Positions 9,432-16,873 of a stretch of 40,360 bases of DNA are shown here, one piece after another (positions within the stretch are counted from its first letter, which is position 1; every line of letters begins with the position of its first letter). A program made the position numbers and the translations under genes. Origin of the DNA: DASYQV01 sp036005125 (GTDB taxonomy: Bacteria; Acidobacteriota; Vicinamibacteria; Vicinamibacterales; UBA2999); the NCBI GenBank assembly GCA_036005125.1, contig DASYQV010000011.1:1-40360 (forward strand), read 5' to 3'. The notes under the pieces are model-generated. The model was not told the origin of the DNA. It did not search any database and saw only the letters and a list, made by a program, of their open reading frames with translations.

Positions 9432-9955
9432 GCATAGCCCGCATCCTGACGGTGGGACATTCGACGCGTGGGCTGGACGAATTCCTTGCCCTGTTGACCC
9501 GCCACGGTGCGACCGGCCTGGCCGATGTGCGCACAATTCCCCGGTCGCGGCGTCATCCGCACTTCTCGCGCGAGGCGCTCGAGGTCTCGATGCCGGCGCA
9601 CGGCATCGTGTACAAGCATTTTTCGGGACTCGGAGGTCTCCGGAAGCCCCGCCGCGATTCGGCGAACTGCGGATGGCGGCACATGGGGTTTCGAGGTTAT
9701 GCCGACCACATGCAGACCGCCGAGTTCTCAGCGGCGCTCGACGCGCTGCTTGCCTTTGCCGCCGATCGTCTCGTGGCGGTCATGTGCGCCGAGTCGAAGT
9801 GGTGGCAGTGCCACCGCCAGCTCATTGCGGACGCGCTTGTCGTCCGGGGCATTGAGGTGCGTCACATCATGTCGCCCACGGAGGCCCCCGCTCACGTACT
9901 CACGCCCTTCGCGCGCGCCCACGGCATTTCCGTCACCTATCCCGCGCTGATATGA
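9428..9955 (+). CDS. DUF488 family protein
   Basis: A 175-residue cytosolic protein with the hallmarks of the DUF488 family: TVGHST at residues 8-13, ADVRTIPRSRRHPHF, the FSGLGGLRKPR segment, and CAESKWWQCHR, which supplies two cysteines and a histidine. The family is widespread but its biochemical activity is not established. The Cys/His arrangement suggests nucleotide or metal binding, which is only an inference. The ATG overlaps the addA stop by 4 nt, so it is probably the last gene of the addB-addA operon and may have a nucleic-acid-linked role. Confidence 0.88.
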   Translation: MSIARILTVGHSTRGLDEFLALLTRHGATGLADVRTIPRSRRHPHFSREALEVSMPAHGIVYKHFSGLGGLRKPRRDSANCGWRHMGFRGYADHMQTAEFSAALDALLAFAADRLVAVMCAESKWWQCHRQLIADALVVRGIEVRHIMSPTEAPAHVLTPFARAHGISVTYPALI

Positions 9956-9987
9956 CGGAAAGGAACTATTCGGACACCTGCGAAGTC

Positions 9988-10182
9988 TAACCAGTCAAGG
10001 CGTTTGATTTTGATATCCCGGATATCCCGGCCGGGCCCCGGACCGGTCGGTCCAGTATCTTTGGCACGCTCCGCCGGGTCCCCGACGCGCGTTTCTCAGC
10101 GCCTTGGGGGTGGAGGCGCGCCAGTGCCTGTAATGCGGCCCCCGACGGGACAAAATTCCCGGTGAGAGCCTGAAACAGGCGA
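9988..10182 (+). repeat. composite palindromic element, copy A (diverged)
   Basis: It starts CTAACCAGTCAAGG, has GATATCCCGG twice (10012-10030), then CCAGTATCTTTGGCACGCTCC and a final stem GCCTGT...ACAGGC around the loop word GGGACAAAATTCCC. The order of parts matches the other copies, but the right arm of the first hairpin and the middle GC hairpin are degraded, and an extra G-rich piece separates the middle part from the last stem. It occupies the gap between the DUF488 gene and the next plus-strand gene. Confidence 0.72.
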
Positions 10183-10192
10183 ATACAGGTGG

Positions 10193-10429
10193 ATGAACCC
10201 TCAAACCACGCCAAGGACGTCGAAGGCCGCCGCCCTCACGCTCGTCGCACTCCAGTCACTGCCGTGTGGATGCGTGTCAGGAGTCTACCGCGCGCGTCCG
10301 ACCGTGGTCGAACTGGAGTTGCTCGAGGCGAAGGGGCCGCATTGCCTGTATTTCCGGCATCAAACGGGCAGTGTGGTAAGGCTCGGGCTGCCGGAGGAAG
10401 TGCTGGAAGGCGACGAAGCGGCCGTGTGA
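10193..10429 (+). CDS. small hypothetical protein, 78 aa
   Basis: Encodes up to 78 residues. The first third is low in information (threonine-, alanine- and proline-rich, MNPQTTPRTSKAA). The C-terminal part, from VSGVYRARPTVVELELLE through LGLPEEVLEGDEAAV, reads like a short folded domain with strong third-position G/C. A GTG at 10276 is an alternative start that would skip the doubtful N-terminus. It begins about 10 nt after repeat copy A, so the annotated start could be repeat-derived. No signal peptide or known motif. It may be a real small gene or a remnant. Confidence 0.45.
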   Translation: MNPQTTPRTSKAAALTLVALQSLPCGCVSGVYRARPTVVELELLEAKGPHCLYFRHQTGSVVRLGLPEEVLEGDEAAV

Positions 10430-10475
10430 TGGTCGAGAGCGGCCGTTTGACGGTCCAGCTTTCGTCCAATTCCGA

Positions 10476-10504
10476 TTGCACACCGCCAGGGCCTCCCGTA
10501 CAAT
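10476..10504 (+). promoter_or_regulatory. sigma70-type promoter
   Basis: TTGCAC (10476-10481) and TACAAT (10499-10504) are separated by exactly 17 nt. Transcription would start near 10511, just before the ribosome binding site AAGGGA (10515-10520) of the 80-residue protein starting at 10527. Confidence 0.75.
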
Positions 10505-10526
10505 TCCCGAAGACAAGGGAGCTGTG

Positions 10527-10769
10527 ATGATACGAGAGGAGTCGCGCGTGGCGCTGACGTGCCCGAGTTGTGGCAACGACCAGAATTTTCTGGTCAAGAC
10601 GCTTCAGATGCATGTCGTGCACCTGGACGATTCTCGCGTGGAAGTGTCCGAGGAGAGTCGCCCGGCCGTGCTCGAGGTCCTCTGTGACGAATGCGAAACC
10701 GCGCTGAATTTCGAGGAGTTCGACGAACCGCTCCGTCGGGAACTGCTGTTGACGCTTGGTGCCAGGTAA
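10527..10769 (+). CDS. small zinc-ribbon-like protein, 80 aa
   Basis: An 80-residue acidic cytosolic protein with two cysteine pairs, CPSC near residue 12 and CDEC about 45 residues later, the spacing expected of a single zinc ribbon. Between them lies a predicted beta-rich segment, FLVKTLQMHVVHL. The ATG at 10527 is preceded by AAGGGA at good spacing and by a near-consensus promoter, so this start is well supported; a GTG one codon upstream is possible. Function unknown. Zinc binding and a role in nucleic-acid or protein contacts are inferences from the cysteine pattern. Confidence 0.78.
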   Translation: MIREESRVALTCPSCGNDQNFLVKTLQMHVVHLDDSRVEVSEESRPAVLEVLCDECETALNFEEFDEPLRRELLLTLGAR

Positions 10770-10798
10770 AGCTGCCTCCTGCGTTTCCCGCCGCGTTC

Positions 10799-10957
10799 CT
10801 AGCCTTCTTCTTCGGCATCCTCAAAATAGTCGCATTCGGGACAGACCCATTCACGGACCGTCGTGCACGTGGTCTGCGAGGTGCCTGGCACGCGGTCGAT
10901 GATTTCGCGCACCTGCAGCTTCATGGTTTCGCCGCACATCGGACATTCCTTCGCCAT
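10799..10957 (-). CDS. 52-aa double-CxxC protein
   Basis: A very short gene on the minus strand. It begins MAKECPMCGETMKL and ends with WVCPECDYFEDAEEEG. The pairs CPMC and CPEC are about 34 residues apart and suit one zinc ribbon; the tail is strongly acidic. GGAGAG stands 6 nt before the ATG at 10957, a good ribosome binding site. It is convergent with the 80-residue cysteine-pair protein, with 29 nt between the stops. The small size makes chance possible, but the paired CxxC motifs, clean start signal and compact stop argue for a real gene. Function unknown. Confidence 0.75.
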   Translation of the reverse strand: MAKECPMCGETMKLQVREIIDRVPGTSQTTCTTVREWVCPECDYFEDAEEEG

Positions 10958-10996
10958 TGACTTCTCTCCGGTCGGCTCCTATCGTACCAGCAGTTC

Positions 10997-11455
10997 ATGA
11001 GCACCGACCCGTTCCGACCCAGCGGCGATTCGATGGCGCTCCTGACCGGCGACAACGGTCCGCACGGCATCCGTGTCGACTGCTTTGCCGACGAGGTCGT
11101 GATCGATTTTCCGTCGGTCGCGCCGGCAGTCGAGCGCATGCGCAGCGCGTTTGTCGACGAGGAGCGCGGCTCGCTCCTGCGCGCCGACATCGGCCTTTCG
11201 ACTAGAGAGGCCTCCGAGGGGATCACGTTGCCCCTTGCGGTGCCGGTGCGCAGCACCTGCCGCTCGTGCGGCGGCCGCGGCGAAACGTGGTCCGAACGCT
11301 GTACACGATGCGCCGGGACCGGCACGGAAGTGCTCCGGCATCATGTGCGCGTCTCAGTGCCGGCTGGCGTCCTCGACGGCGCCCGGTTCCGCTTTGTCGT
11401 CACGACGCACCACGATCCTCCGACGCGCATCGAGCTGCACATTTCCGTCCGCTGA
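10997..11455 (+). CDS. DnaJ-type zinc-finger domain protein
   Basis: A 152-residue cytosolic protein. The central part has two CxxCxGxG repeats, CRSCGGRG and CTRCAGTG, the signature of the DnaJ cysteine-rich domain. It is followed by VRVSVPAGVLDGARFRF, which resembles the substrate-binding beta domain after the zinc finger in DnaJ. There is no J domain (no HPD), so it cannot stimulate DnaK as DnaJ does. Only two of the usual four repeats are present, enough for one zinc site. The N-terminal 80 residues are unfamiliar. It may be a DnaJ-derived holdase or scaffold. It abuts the following membrane-protein gene with no gap. Confidence 0.8.
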   Translation: MSTDPFRPSGDSMALLTGDNGPHGIRVDCFADEVVIDFPSVAPAVERMRSAFVDEERGSLLRADIGLSTREASEGITLPLAVPVRSTCRSCGGRGETWSERCTRCAGTGTEVLRHHVRVSVPAGVLDGARFRFVVTTHHDPPTRIELHISVR

Positions 11456-11839
11456 GTGGAACGCCACGTCAAGATCCTCGCCATTCTGTCAAGCCTCTGG
11501 GGCGCGCTGGCGATGCTCGTCGGTCTCTGCATGCTGGTGTTGACCGGCGGCGCCCTGGCTTTCCTCACGACACCTCAGGGTGAGCCGGTTGGCTTCGCGG
11601 CCGGTCTTACGGCGACCGTTTTCGCGATCATCGGGGTGTTTGCCCTGCTCTGGGGCGGTGCACACGTCTGGTCCGCCGTCCTGCTGCGGCGCCGGGAGGC
11701 GCTCGGCCGTATTCTGGGCCTCGCATTGGCCCTCGTGAACCTGCTCGTTCTGCCGTTCGGGACCGCGCTGGGCATTTACGCGCTCTGGGTCCTCCTGACC
11801 AACGAGGGGCGACGGCTCTTCGAATACAATCAGAATTAA
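11456..11839 (+). CDS. small integral membrane protein, 127 aa
   Basis: Starts with a GTG directly after the previous stop. The 127 residues contain three strongly hydrophobic stretches, at about 8-38, 48-72 and 83-115, so three or four transmembrane helices are expected. A short basic loop, LLRRREALGR, lies between the second and third. The C-terminus is polar (NEGRRLFEYNQN). No catalytic motif is seen and the family is not recognised. Zero spacing to the DnaJ-zinc-finger gene suggests co-transcription and perhaps joint function at the membrane. Confidence 0.8.
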   Translation: MERHVKILAILSSLWGALAMLVGLCMLVLTGGALAFLTTPQGEPVGFAAGLTATVFAIIGVFALLWGGAHVWSAVLLRRREALGRILGLALALVNLLVLPFGTALGIYALWVLLTNEGRRLFEYNQN

Positions 11840-11869
11840 TCAAGGGTTCGACGATCATAGGATTGAGGC

Positions 11870-12970
11870 ATGACAGGTACGCTCGACCGAGAAACGGTTC
11901 TGTCCGCGCTTCGGGCGGTCCTCGACCCCGACCTGCGCAAGGACATCGTGACGCTGGGGTTCGTCAAGGATCTTGTGATTGACGGCGGGAAGGTTGCCTT
12001 CACGATTGAGCTGACCACGCCCGCCTGTCCGGTGAAAGACCAGATGCGCGAGCAGGCGGTCGCCGCCGTCCGAGCGCTCGGGGGCGTCACCGATGTCGAC
12101 GTCCATATGACGGCAAACGTACGGTCGGTGTCGATGCCCGAAACGGGCCGGACGCCGCTGCCGGGTGTGAAGAACGTCATCGCGGTGGGCGCGGGTAAAG
12201 GGGGCGTCGGCAAGACCACGGTCGCGGTCAACCTTGCGCTCGCGCTGGCGAAATGCGGCGGCCGCGTGGGCCTGCTCGACGGCGACATCTACGGGCCGAA
12301 CGTTCCCATCATGCTCGGCCTGCGGGCACAGCTCACGACGGACGGTCAACGCATCGTTCCCGCGGAGAAGTACGGCATCCAGGTCGTCTCGATCGGCTTT
12401 CTCACCTCCGATGACGCCCCGGTCATCTGGCGCGGCCCGATGCTGCACGGCGCCATCCAGCAGTTCTTCCGCGAGGTCGCGTGGCGGGATCTCGACTATC
12501 TCATCGTGGACATGCCGCCCGGAACAGGCGACGTGGCGCTCAGTCTCAGTCAGACGGTGCCTGTGGTCGGCTCCATCGTCGTCACCACGCCGCAACAGGT
12601 GTCGCTTGCTGACAGTCGCCGCGCCGTTCGGATGTATCAGAAGCTGAATATCCCGACGCTCGGCATCGTCGAGAACATGAGTTACTATGCCTGCCCGAAC
12701 TGCCACCATGAAACCGACATTTTCGGACACGGCGGCGGCGAGCAGCTCGCGGCCGACATGGAGGTGCCGTTTCTCGGACGGCTGCCGATTTATCAGCCGA
12801 TTCGGGAAGGCGGAGACGCTGGCGTGCCGCTCGTGGTGGCGGATTCGAGCTCCGTGGCTGCGCGCGCGTTGATGACCGTCGCAGAACGGACCGCTGCGCA
12901 GGTGTCGATTGCCGCACACAAGGCGGCGGTTGCGAACAAGGGGAAGATCCCACTTATTCCGGTTCGATGA
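11870..12970 (+). CDS. mrp: Mrp/ApbC Fe-S cluster carrier ATPase
   Basis: A 366-residue P-loop ATPase that carries or transfers Fe-S clusters to apoproteins in the cytosol. Residues 1-90 form the MIP18/DUF59-type domain often fused to bacterial Mrp proteins. The deviant Walker A motif GAGKGGVGKTT is at 107-117. Walker B-like DMPPGTGDV and the nucleotide-specificity segment follow. The conserved cluster-binding pair CPNC is at 275-278. Length and domain order are typical of ApbC/Mrp. A TAGGAT at 11858-11863 could be a -10 box close to the start, but no convincing -35 partner is seen. The 3' end is 8 nt from the start chosen for the next gene. Confidence 0.93.
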   Translation: MTGTLDRETVLSALRAVLDPDLRKDIVTLGFVKDLVIDGGKVAFTIELTTPACPVKDQMREQAVAAVRALGGVTDVDVHMTANVRSVSMPETGRTPLPGVKNVIAVGAGKGGVGKTTVAVNLALALAKCGGRVGLLDGDIYGPNVPIMLGLRAQLTTDGQRIVPAEKYGIQVVSIGFLTSDDAPVIWRGPMLHGAIQQFFREVAWRDLDYLIVDMPPGTGDVALSLSQTVPVVGSIVVTTPQQVSLADSRRAVRMYQKLNIPTLGIVENMSYYACPNCHHETDIFGHGGGEQLAADMEVPFLGRLPIYQPIREGGDAGVPLVVADSSSVAARALMTVAERTAAQVSIAAHKAAVANKGKIPLIPVR

Positions 12971-12978
12971 GGAGTTGC

Positions 12979-13503
12979 ATGATGCGCACTGCGAAGCAGA
13001 AGACAAGCGCCGCAAAGCAGAAGGCAAGCACTGCGAAGCAGAAGGCAAGCACTGCGAAGCACAAGGCAGTTTTCGTCGCCACGTTCATCCTGACGCTCGT
13101 CGCGGTGGCAGGCCCGGCGCTCGCGGCGGATCTGCCGGCTGCATTGGTCGATCCGTATCTCCGGGTCCAGACCGCACTTGCAGGGGACAAGGTCGATGGC
13201 GTCAAAGGGGATGCCGGTCAGATCGCGCGCGCTGCGGGCAGCCTTGGTGCGCAGGCGAAAGCGATTGTCGACGCCGCTCGGCAACTCGAGAGCGCCGCGG
13301 ATGTCACGAAAGCCCGCGATGCGTTCGGGAACCTCAGCGATGCGATCGTCGCCTACCTCCAGGCGAGCGGCAGCACCCCGGGAAGCGACGTGAAGGTTGC
13401 GTTCTGTCCGATGGCCGCCAAGCCCTGGTTGCAGAAGGGGACGGCGATTCGGAATCCGTACTACGGCAAAAGCATGCTGGAGTGCGGCGAGATCAAGCAA
13501 TAG
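12979..13503 (+). CDS. secreted DUF3347-type protein
   Basis: A 174-residue exported protein. The mature part is a helical bundle. It ends with a segment containing FCPMA, WLQKG, NPYYG and MLECGE, which matches the DUF3347 signature also found as a C-terminal domain in some CusB-type copper-efflux proteins. The Cys and Met residues there make metal binding plausible, though this is inferred. The ATG at 12979 is preceded by AGGAG at good spacing; a second ATG follows directly. The signal peptide has an unusually long basic N-terminal region built from a 7-residue repeat (AKQKAST), followed by the hydrophobic VFVATFILTLVAVAG. No CusA or CusB gene is nearby. Confidence 0.82.
   Translation: MMRTAKQKTSAAKQKASTAKQKASTAKHKAVFVATFILTLVAVAGPALAADLPAALVDPYLRVQTALAGDKVDGVKGDAGQIARAAGSLGAQAKAIVDAARQLESAADVTKARDAFGNLSDAIVAYLQASGSTPGSDVKVAFCPMAAKPWLQKGTAIRNPYYGKSMLECGEIKQ
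12991..13068 (+). repeat. 21-nt in-frame tandem repeat in a signal peptide
   Basis: Three full 21-nt units (12991-13011, 13012-13032, 13033-13053) and a 15-nt partial unit (13054-13068). Units 2 and 3 differ at one base. Each encodes seven residues of the type AKQKAST. Changes in copy number would keep the frame and lengthen or shorten the basic region before the hydrophobic core. Confidence 0.93.
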
Positions 13504-13539
13504 ACAAGACCACCGCCTGACGTGTAAGAAACCTGCCAA

Positions 13540-13631
13540 CGCACGCCTGCACGAGAGGAGGCAGGTGTGCGCGGACCGAGAACCTCAGCAATCGCACACA
13601 CCGCGTTCACAGATGCTGGGCTCGGTGTGTG
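13540..13631. repeat. two hairpins before the M16 promoter
   Basis: The first hairpin pairs CGCACGCCTGC (13540-13550) with GCAGGTGTGCG (13561-13571), with one G-U pair. The second pairs CACACACCG (13595-13603) with CGGTGTGTG (13623-13631) and ends 2 nt before the -35 box of the next promoter. They may terminate transcription from upstream or regulate the promoter. No U-tract follows, so an intrinsic terminator is not demonstrated. Confidence 0.5.
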
Positions 13632-13633
13632 GG

Positions 13634-13662
13634 TTTACCGCCTTCGAGTTTGCCGGTAGGAT
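13634..13662 (+). promoter_or_regulatory. sigma70-type promoter of the M16 operon
   Basis: TTTACC (13634-13639) and TAGGAT (13657-13662) are 17 nt apart. The expected start of transcription is near 13669, giving a leader of about 60 nt before the first M16 gene. TAGGAT is the same -10 variant seen for tRNA-Ala in this window. Confidence 0.6.
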
Positions 13663-13727
13663 GGCAGCGAAGCTCCGTCTGACGCCGGCTAACTCTGCGG
13701 CGGCGCTTCGCATGTCCTGAGACGCGC

Positions 13728-15032
13728 ATGGATCTTCCATTCACGAAACATACGCTCGACAACGGCCTGGAAGTGCTGGTACACGAGGACCATCATGTTC
13801 CCGTCGTCGGTGTCAACGTGTGGTATCACGTCGGGTCGAAGAACGAACGCCAGAGCCGGACGGGCTTCGCCCACCTGTTCGAGCACCTGATGTTCGAAGG
13901 GTCCGAACATCACAACACCGGCTACTTTCCTCCGCTCCAGCAGGCAGGTGCGATCCTCAACGGATCGACCAACGCCGACCGCACGAACTACTGGGAAGTC
14001 GTGCCGACGAGTGCGCTCGAACTGGCCCTGTGGATGGAATCCGACCGAATGGGTTACCTGCTCCCCGCGCTGACGCCGGCACGCTTCGAGAATCAGCGCG
14101 ACGTCGTGCTGAACGAGCGTCGCCAGAATTATGAGAACCGGCCGTACGGTCTCGCGGTGATGGCGGTCGTCGCGGCACTGTATCCGCCGGCGCATCCATA
14201 TCATTGGCTGACGATTGGGGCGGCCGACGACATCCGCGCGATGCAATTCGAGGACGTCCAGGCGTTCTTCCGGACGTACTATCATCCGGCCAATGCATCG
14301 CTCGCTCTGGCGGGCGATATCGACACCACAGCCGCGCTCCGGCTGGCCGAGAAATACTTCTCGGAGATTCCACCCGGTCCGCGGCCGGAGCCCCCGAACG
14401 CCGAGGCATCGATCGGGCGCGAGATTCGGCTCGTGCTGGAAGATCGGGTCGAGATGCCCAGACTCTACATGGGATGGCACTCGCCGGCGATGTTCGCCGG
14501 GGGCGACGCCGAAATGGATCTCCTTTCAGATCTTCTGGCGAACGGCAAAGCCTCGCGGCTTTATCGCACGCTCGTGTACGAGCGCCGGATCGCGCTGGAC
14601 GTTTCCGCGTCCCAGGGATCTCGCGAGCTCGGCAGCTTCTTCCTGCTCGTGGCAACGGCCGCGCCTGGCAAACACCTCGCGGACATCGCGGTCGCCATCG
14701 ACCAGGAAATGCAGCGAGTCATCGAGGAAGGCCCGACGAAGTCCGAGATGGAACGCGGCGAAGCCCAGGCCGAAGCGCAGTTCCTGTACCGGCTCCAGAC
14801 CGTCGGCGGCTTTGGCGGCAAATCCGACCAGTTGAATGCATACAACGTGTTCCGCGGCGACCCGGGGTACTTCAGCCGCGATCTCGCGCGATATCAGCAG
14901 GCGACACCGGAGTCGCTCCGCGCCGCCGCCAGGCGGTGGCTGCGCTTCGACCAGCGCGTTGCACTCAGCGTCGTCCCGCGCGGGCAGACCGCGAGCGCCC
15001 TGGCGGGTTCTGAACCGGTGTCGGTCTCGTGA
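13728..15032 (+). CDS. M16 family zinc peptidase, catalytic subunit
   Basis: A 434-residue pitrilysin-like metallopeptidase. The inverted zinc motif HxxEH is HLFEH at residues 49-53 (zinc ligands H49 and H53, general base E52). The third ligand is probably E130 in LNERRQNYENRPYG. The C-terminal half is the second, non-catalytic M16 domain. No signal peptide is visible, so it is cytosolic or exported by an unrecognised route. It overlaps the next M16 gene by 4 nt. In this family such pairs form clam-shell heterodimers that degrade short peptides. Confidence 0.9.
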   Translation: MDLPFTKHTLDNGLEVLVHEDHHVPVVGVNVWYHVGSKNERQSRTGFAHLFEHLMFEGSEHHNTGYFPPLQQAGAILNGSTNADRTNYWEVVPTSALELALWMESDRMGYLLPALTPARFENQRDVVLNERRQNYENRPYGLAVMAVVAALYPPAHPYHWLTIGAADDIRAMQFEDVQAFFRTYYHPANASLALAGDIDTTAALRLAEKYFSEIPPGPRPEPPNAEASIGREIRLVLEDRVEMPRLYMGWHSPAMFAGGDAEMDLLSDLLANGKASRLYRTLVYERRIALDVSASQGSRELGSFFLLVATAAPGKHLADIAVAIDQEMQRVIEEGPTKSEMERGEAQAEAQFLYRLQTVGGFGGKSDQLNAYNVFRGDPGYFSRDLARYQQATPESLRAAARRWLRFDQRVALSVVPRGQTASALAGSEPVSVS

Positions 15033-16402
15033 TACGCGCCGACCGCTCGCGCCTTCCCGAGGTCGGACCCGATCCGCCGTTCCGATTTCCGGCAATCGTT
15101 CGTCACGTACTCCCGAACGGCCTGCAGGTCCGCACGCTCGAGCATCACAACGTGCCGGTGGTCACGTTCGTGCTGCAGGTGTGGGGCGGCGCCGGCGCCG
15201 ATCCGGCTGACCGCCATGGACTCTGTGCCCTCACCGCGGACATGCTCGACGAAGGCACCGGAACGCTGAGCGCGATTGACGTCTCGGAAGCGCTGGCTCA
15301 AATCGGTGCGGAGTTCGACATCGACGTGGCGCCCGACGCGGTGTCCGTGACGCTCACCACGCTGACGCGATTCGCGGACCGGGGCGCGACGCTTCTTGCC
15401 AGCATGGCGACGCGCCCGAGCATGCACGCCGAGGACTTCGAACGGCTGCGGCAGCTCCGGGTCAATCGGCTCCAGCAGTTGCGCGATGTCCCCCAGGCCG
15501 TGGCCGAGCGCGCATTCCTCCGCCTGTTGTACGGAGACCACCCCTACGGTCATCTTTCGATCGGTAACGAGTCGTCGCTCCGCGCCATGACGCTCGATGA
15601 CGTGCGTCACTTCCACAGCCGGTCGTTCCGTCCGTCTGGAGCGACGCTCGTCGTGGTGGGCGCGATGTCCCATGAGGAGTTGCGCGCGGTTGCCGAGCGT
15701 GCGTTTGGAGCGTGGCAGGAACCGACGGACGCGGTGGAGCGGACCGGGATTGCTTCCGAGATCGATGCGCCGCTCGTGCCCGAGGCGCGGCTTGCAGTTG
15801 TACCACGAGACGGGGCACAGCAATCGGAGCTGCGCATCGGTCATCTTTCGACGCGGCGCGACACTCCGGACTACGCAGCGCTCCTCGTGTTGAATGCGGT
15901 GCTGGGCGGTCAGTTCGTCAGCCGCGTGAACCTGAAGCTGCGCGAGGAAAAAGGCTACACGTACGGCGCACGTACCGGATTCGATTGGCGCCGCGGCGTC
16001 GCACCGTTCGTGCTGCAGACGAGCGTTCACACGGCCGTCACGGCCGACGCGATCCAGGATGCCGTCGACGAGATCCTCTCGATTCGCGGGACCCGGCCCG
16101 CAGGGGGTCGTGAGATGATGCTGGCGAAAGCCACGCTCACGCGCGGATACTCGCGCAATTTCGAAACGTCGCAACAGGTGGCGAGATCGGTGGCCCAGCT
16201 GGTCTTGTACGATCTGCCCGATTCCTATTTCGAGGAGTTCGTCCCGCGTGTCGAGGCCGTCGATGCCGACGAGGTCACTCGCGTCGCGGCGCGCTACCTC
16301 GATCCGCCTCGGCTTGTCACGCTCATTGTCGGTGATCACCAGGCCATCGCGGCCTCTCTGCGCTCGCTGCCGTTCGGCGAACCGCTGGTGATAGCTGCGT
16401 GA
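15029..16402 (+). CDS. M16 family protein, non-catalytic subunit
   Basis: A 457-residue partner of the preceding peptidase. Where the zinc motif should be, the sequence reads GLCALTADMLDEG, so the histidines and glutamate are missing. The C-terminal domain has LREEKGYTYGARTGF, the Arg/Tyr-containing segment that in M16 heterodimers completes the active site of the catalytic partner. This split (one chain with HxxEH, one with the R/Y segment) is known for bacterial M16B pairs. The GTG start overlaps the previous stop by 4 nt, so translation is coupled. There is no signal peptide. Confidence 0.88.
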   Translation: MIRADRSRLPEVGPDPPFRFPAIVRHVLPNGLQVRTLEHHNVPVVTFVLQVWGGAGADPADRHGLCALTADMLDEGTGTLSAIDVSEALAQIGAEFDIDVAPDAVSVTLTTLTRFADRGATLLASMATRPSMHAEDFERLRQLRVNRLQQLRDVPQAVAERAFLRLLYGDHPYGHLSIGNESSLRAMTLDDVRHFHSRSFRPSGATLVVVGAMSHEELRAVAERAFGAWQEPTDAVERTGIASEIDAPLVPEARLAVVPRDGAQQSELRIGHLSTRRDTPDYAALLVLNAVLGGQFVSRVNLKLREEKGYTYGARTGFDWRRGVAPFVLQTSVHTAVTADAIQDAVDEILSIRGTRPAGGREMMLAKATLTRGYSRNFETSQQVARSVAQLVLYDLPDSYFEEFVPRVEAVDADEVTRVAARYLDPPRLVTLIVGDHQAIAASLRSLPFGEPLVIAA

Positions 16403-16407
16403 GATTC

Positions 16408-16510
16408 GGCTCAGGACTCAGGGCTCGTGTCCTGCTTCCAGTATGGCCCGACACGTTCAGCCGGGGAGCGCGAGAAGCAGGCCCTGAGCCCTGACCTTAA
16501 GTCCTGAGCC
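16408..16510. repeat. inverted array, CTCAGGRCT type
   Basis: The left arm (16408-16426) contains GGCTCAGGACTCAGGGCTC. The right arm (16486-16510) is its reverse complement with an extra CCTTAA in the middle. About 60 nt separate them. It follows the M16 operon directly and may act as a transcript end. Confidence 0.75.
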
Positions 16511-16609
16511 AACTCACACGTTTGTGATTTTCGTGGCGGCCGTGCGAACCTTCCGGTCCGTACAGTCGTCCAAAAGTCACGGCCGCGTGGTACCTTTTCA
16601 CGACCTGCC

Positions 16610-16849
16610 GTGGATACCGACGACCTTCCGCCCGATCGTGATGCCGACATGCGCATTGGGCGCGCTGCCAGCGTGGCCGGCCTGGTGGCGATTCTCGCCG
16701 CCGTCGTCGCAGGCGCGACGATCTGGCTGATGCTCACCGATCCGGTCACGGTTGCCAACGCGGTTGACGAAGGACAGATTTCGCCCCTCGTTCGTCAGTT
16801 GGCGCAGATCCTGTACAACGCTGTAGCAGGGCTTCTGCAATATCTGTAA
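16610..16849 (+). CDS. small single-span membrane protein, 79 aa
   Basis: A 79-residue protein from a GTG start (a Met at residue 14 is an alternative). The acidic N-terminal tail DTDDLPPDRDAD is followed by one hydrophobic segment at about 20-42 (VAGLVAILAAVVAGATIWLML). An amphipathic C-terminal helix ends in LYNAVAGLLQYL. A single-pass inner-membrane protein with a short periplasmic or cytosolic tail is likely. No family is recognised. It is convergent with the alpha/beta hydrolase, leaving 24 nt between the stops. Confidence 0.62.
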   Translation: MDTDDLPPDRDADMRIGRAASVAGLVAILAAVVAGATIWLMLTDPVTVANAVDEGQISPLVRQLAQILYNAVAGLLQYL

Positions 16850-16873
16850 GCGCCTGTCCTCCCGTCCGGCGCA

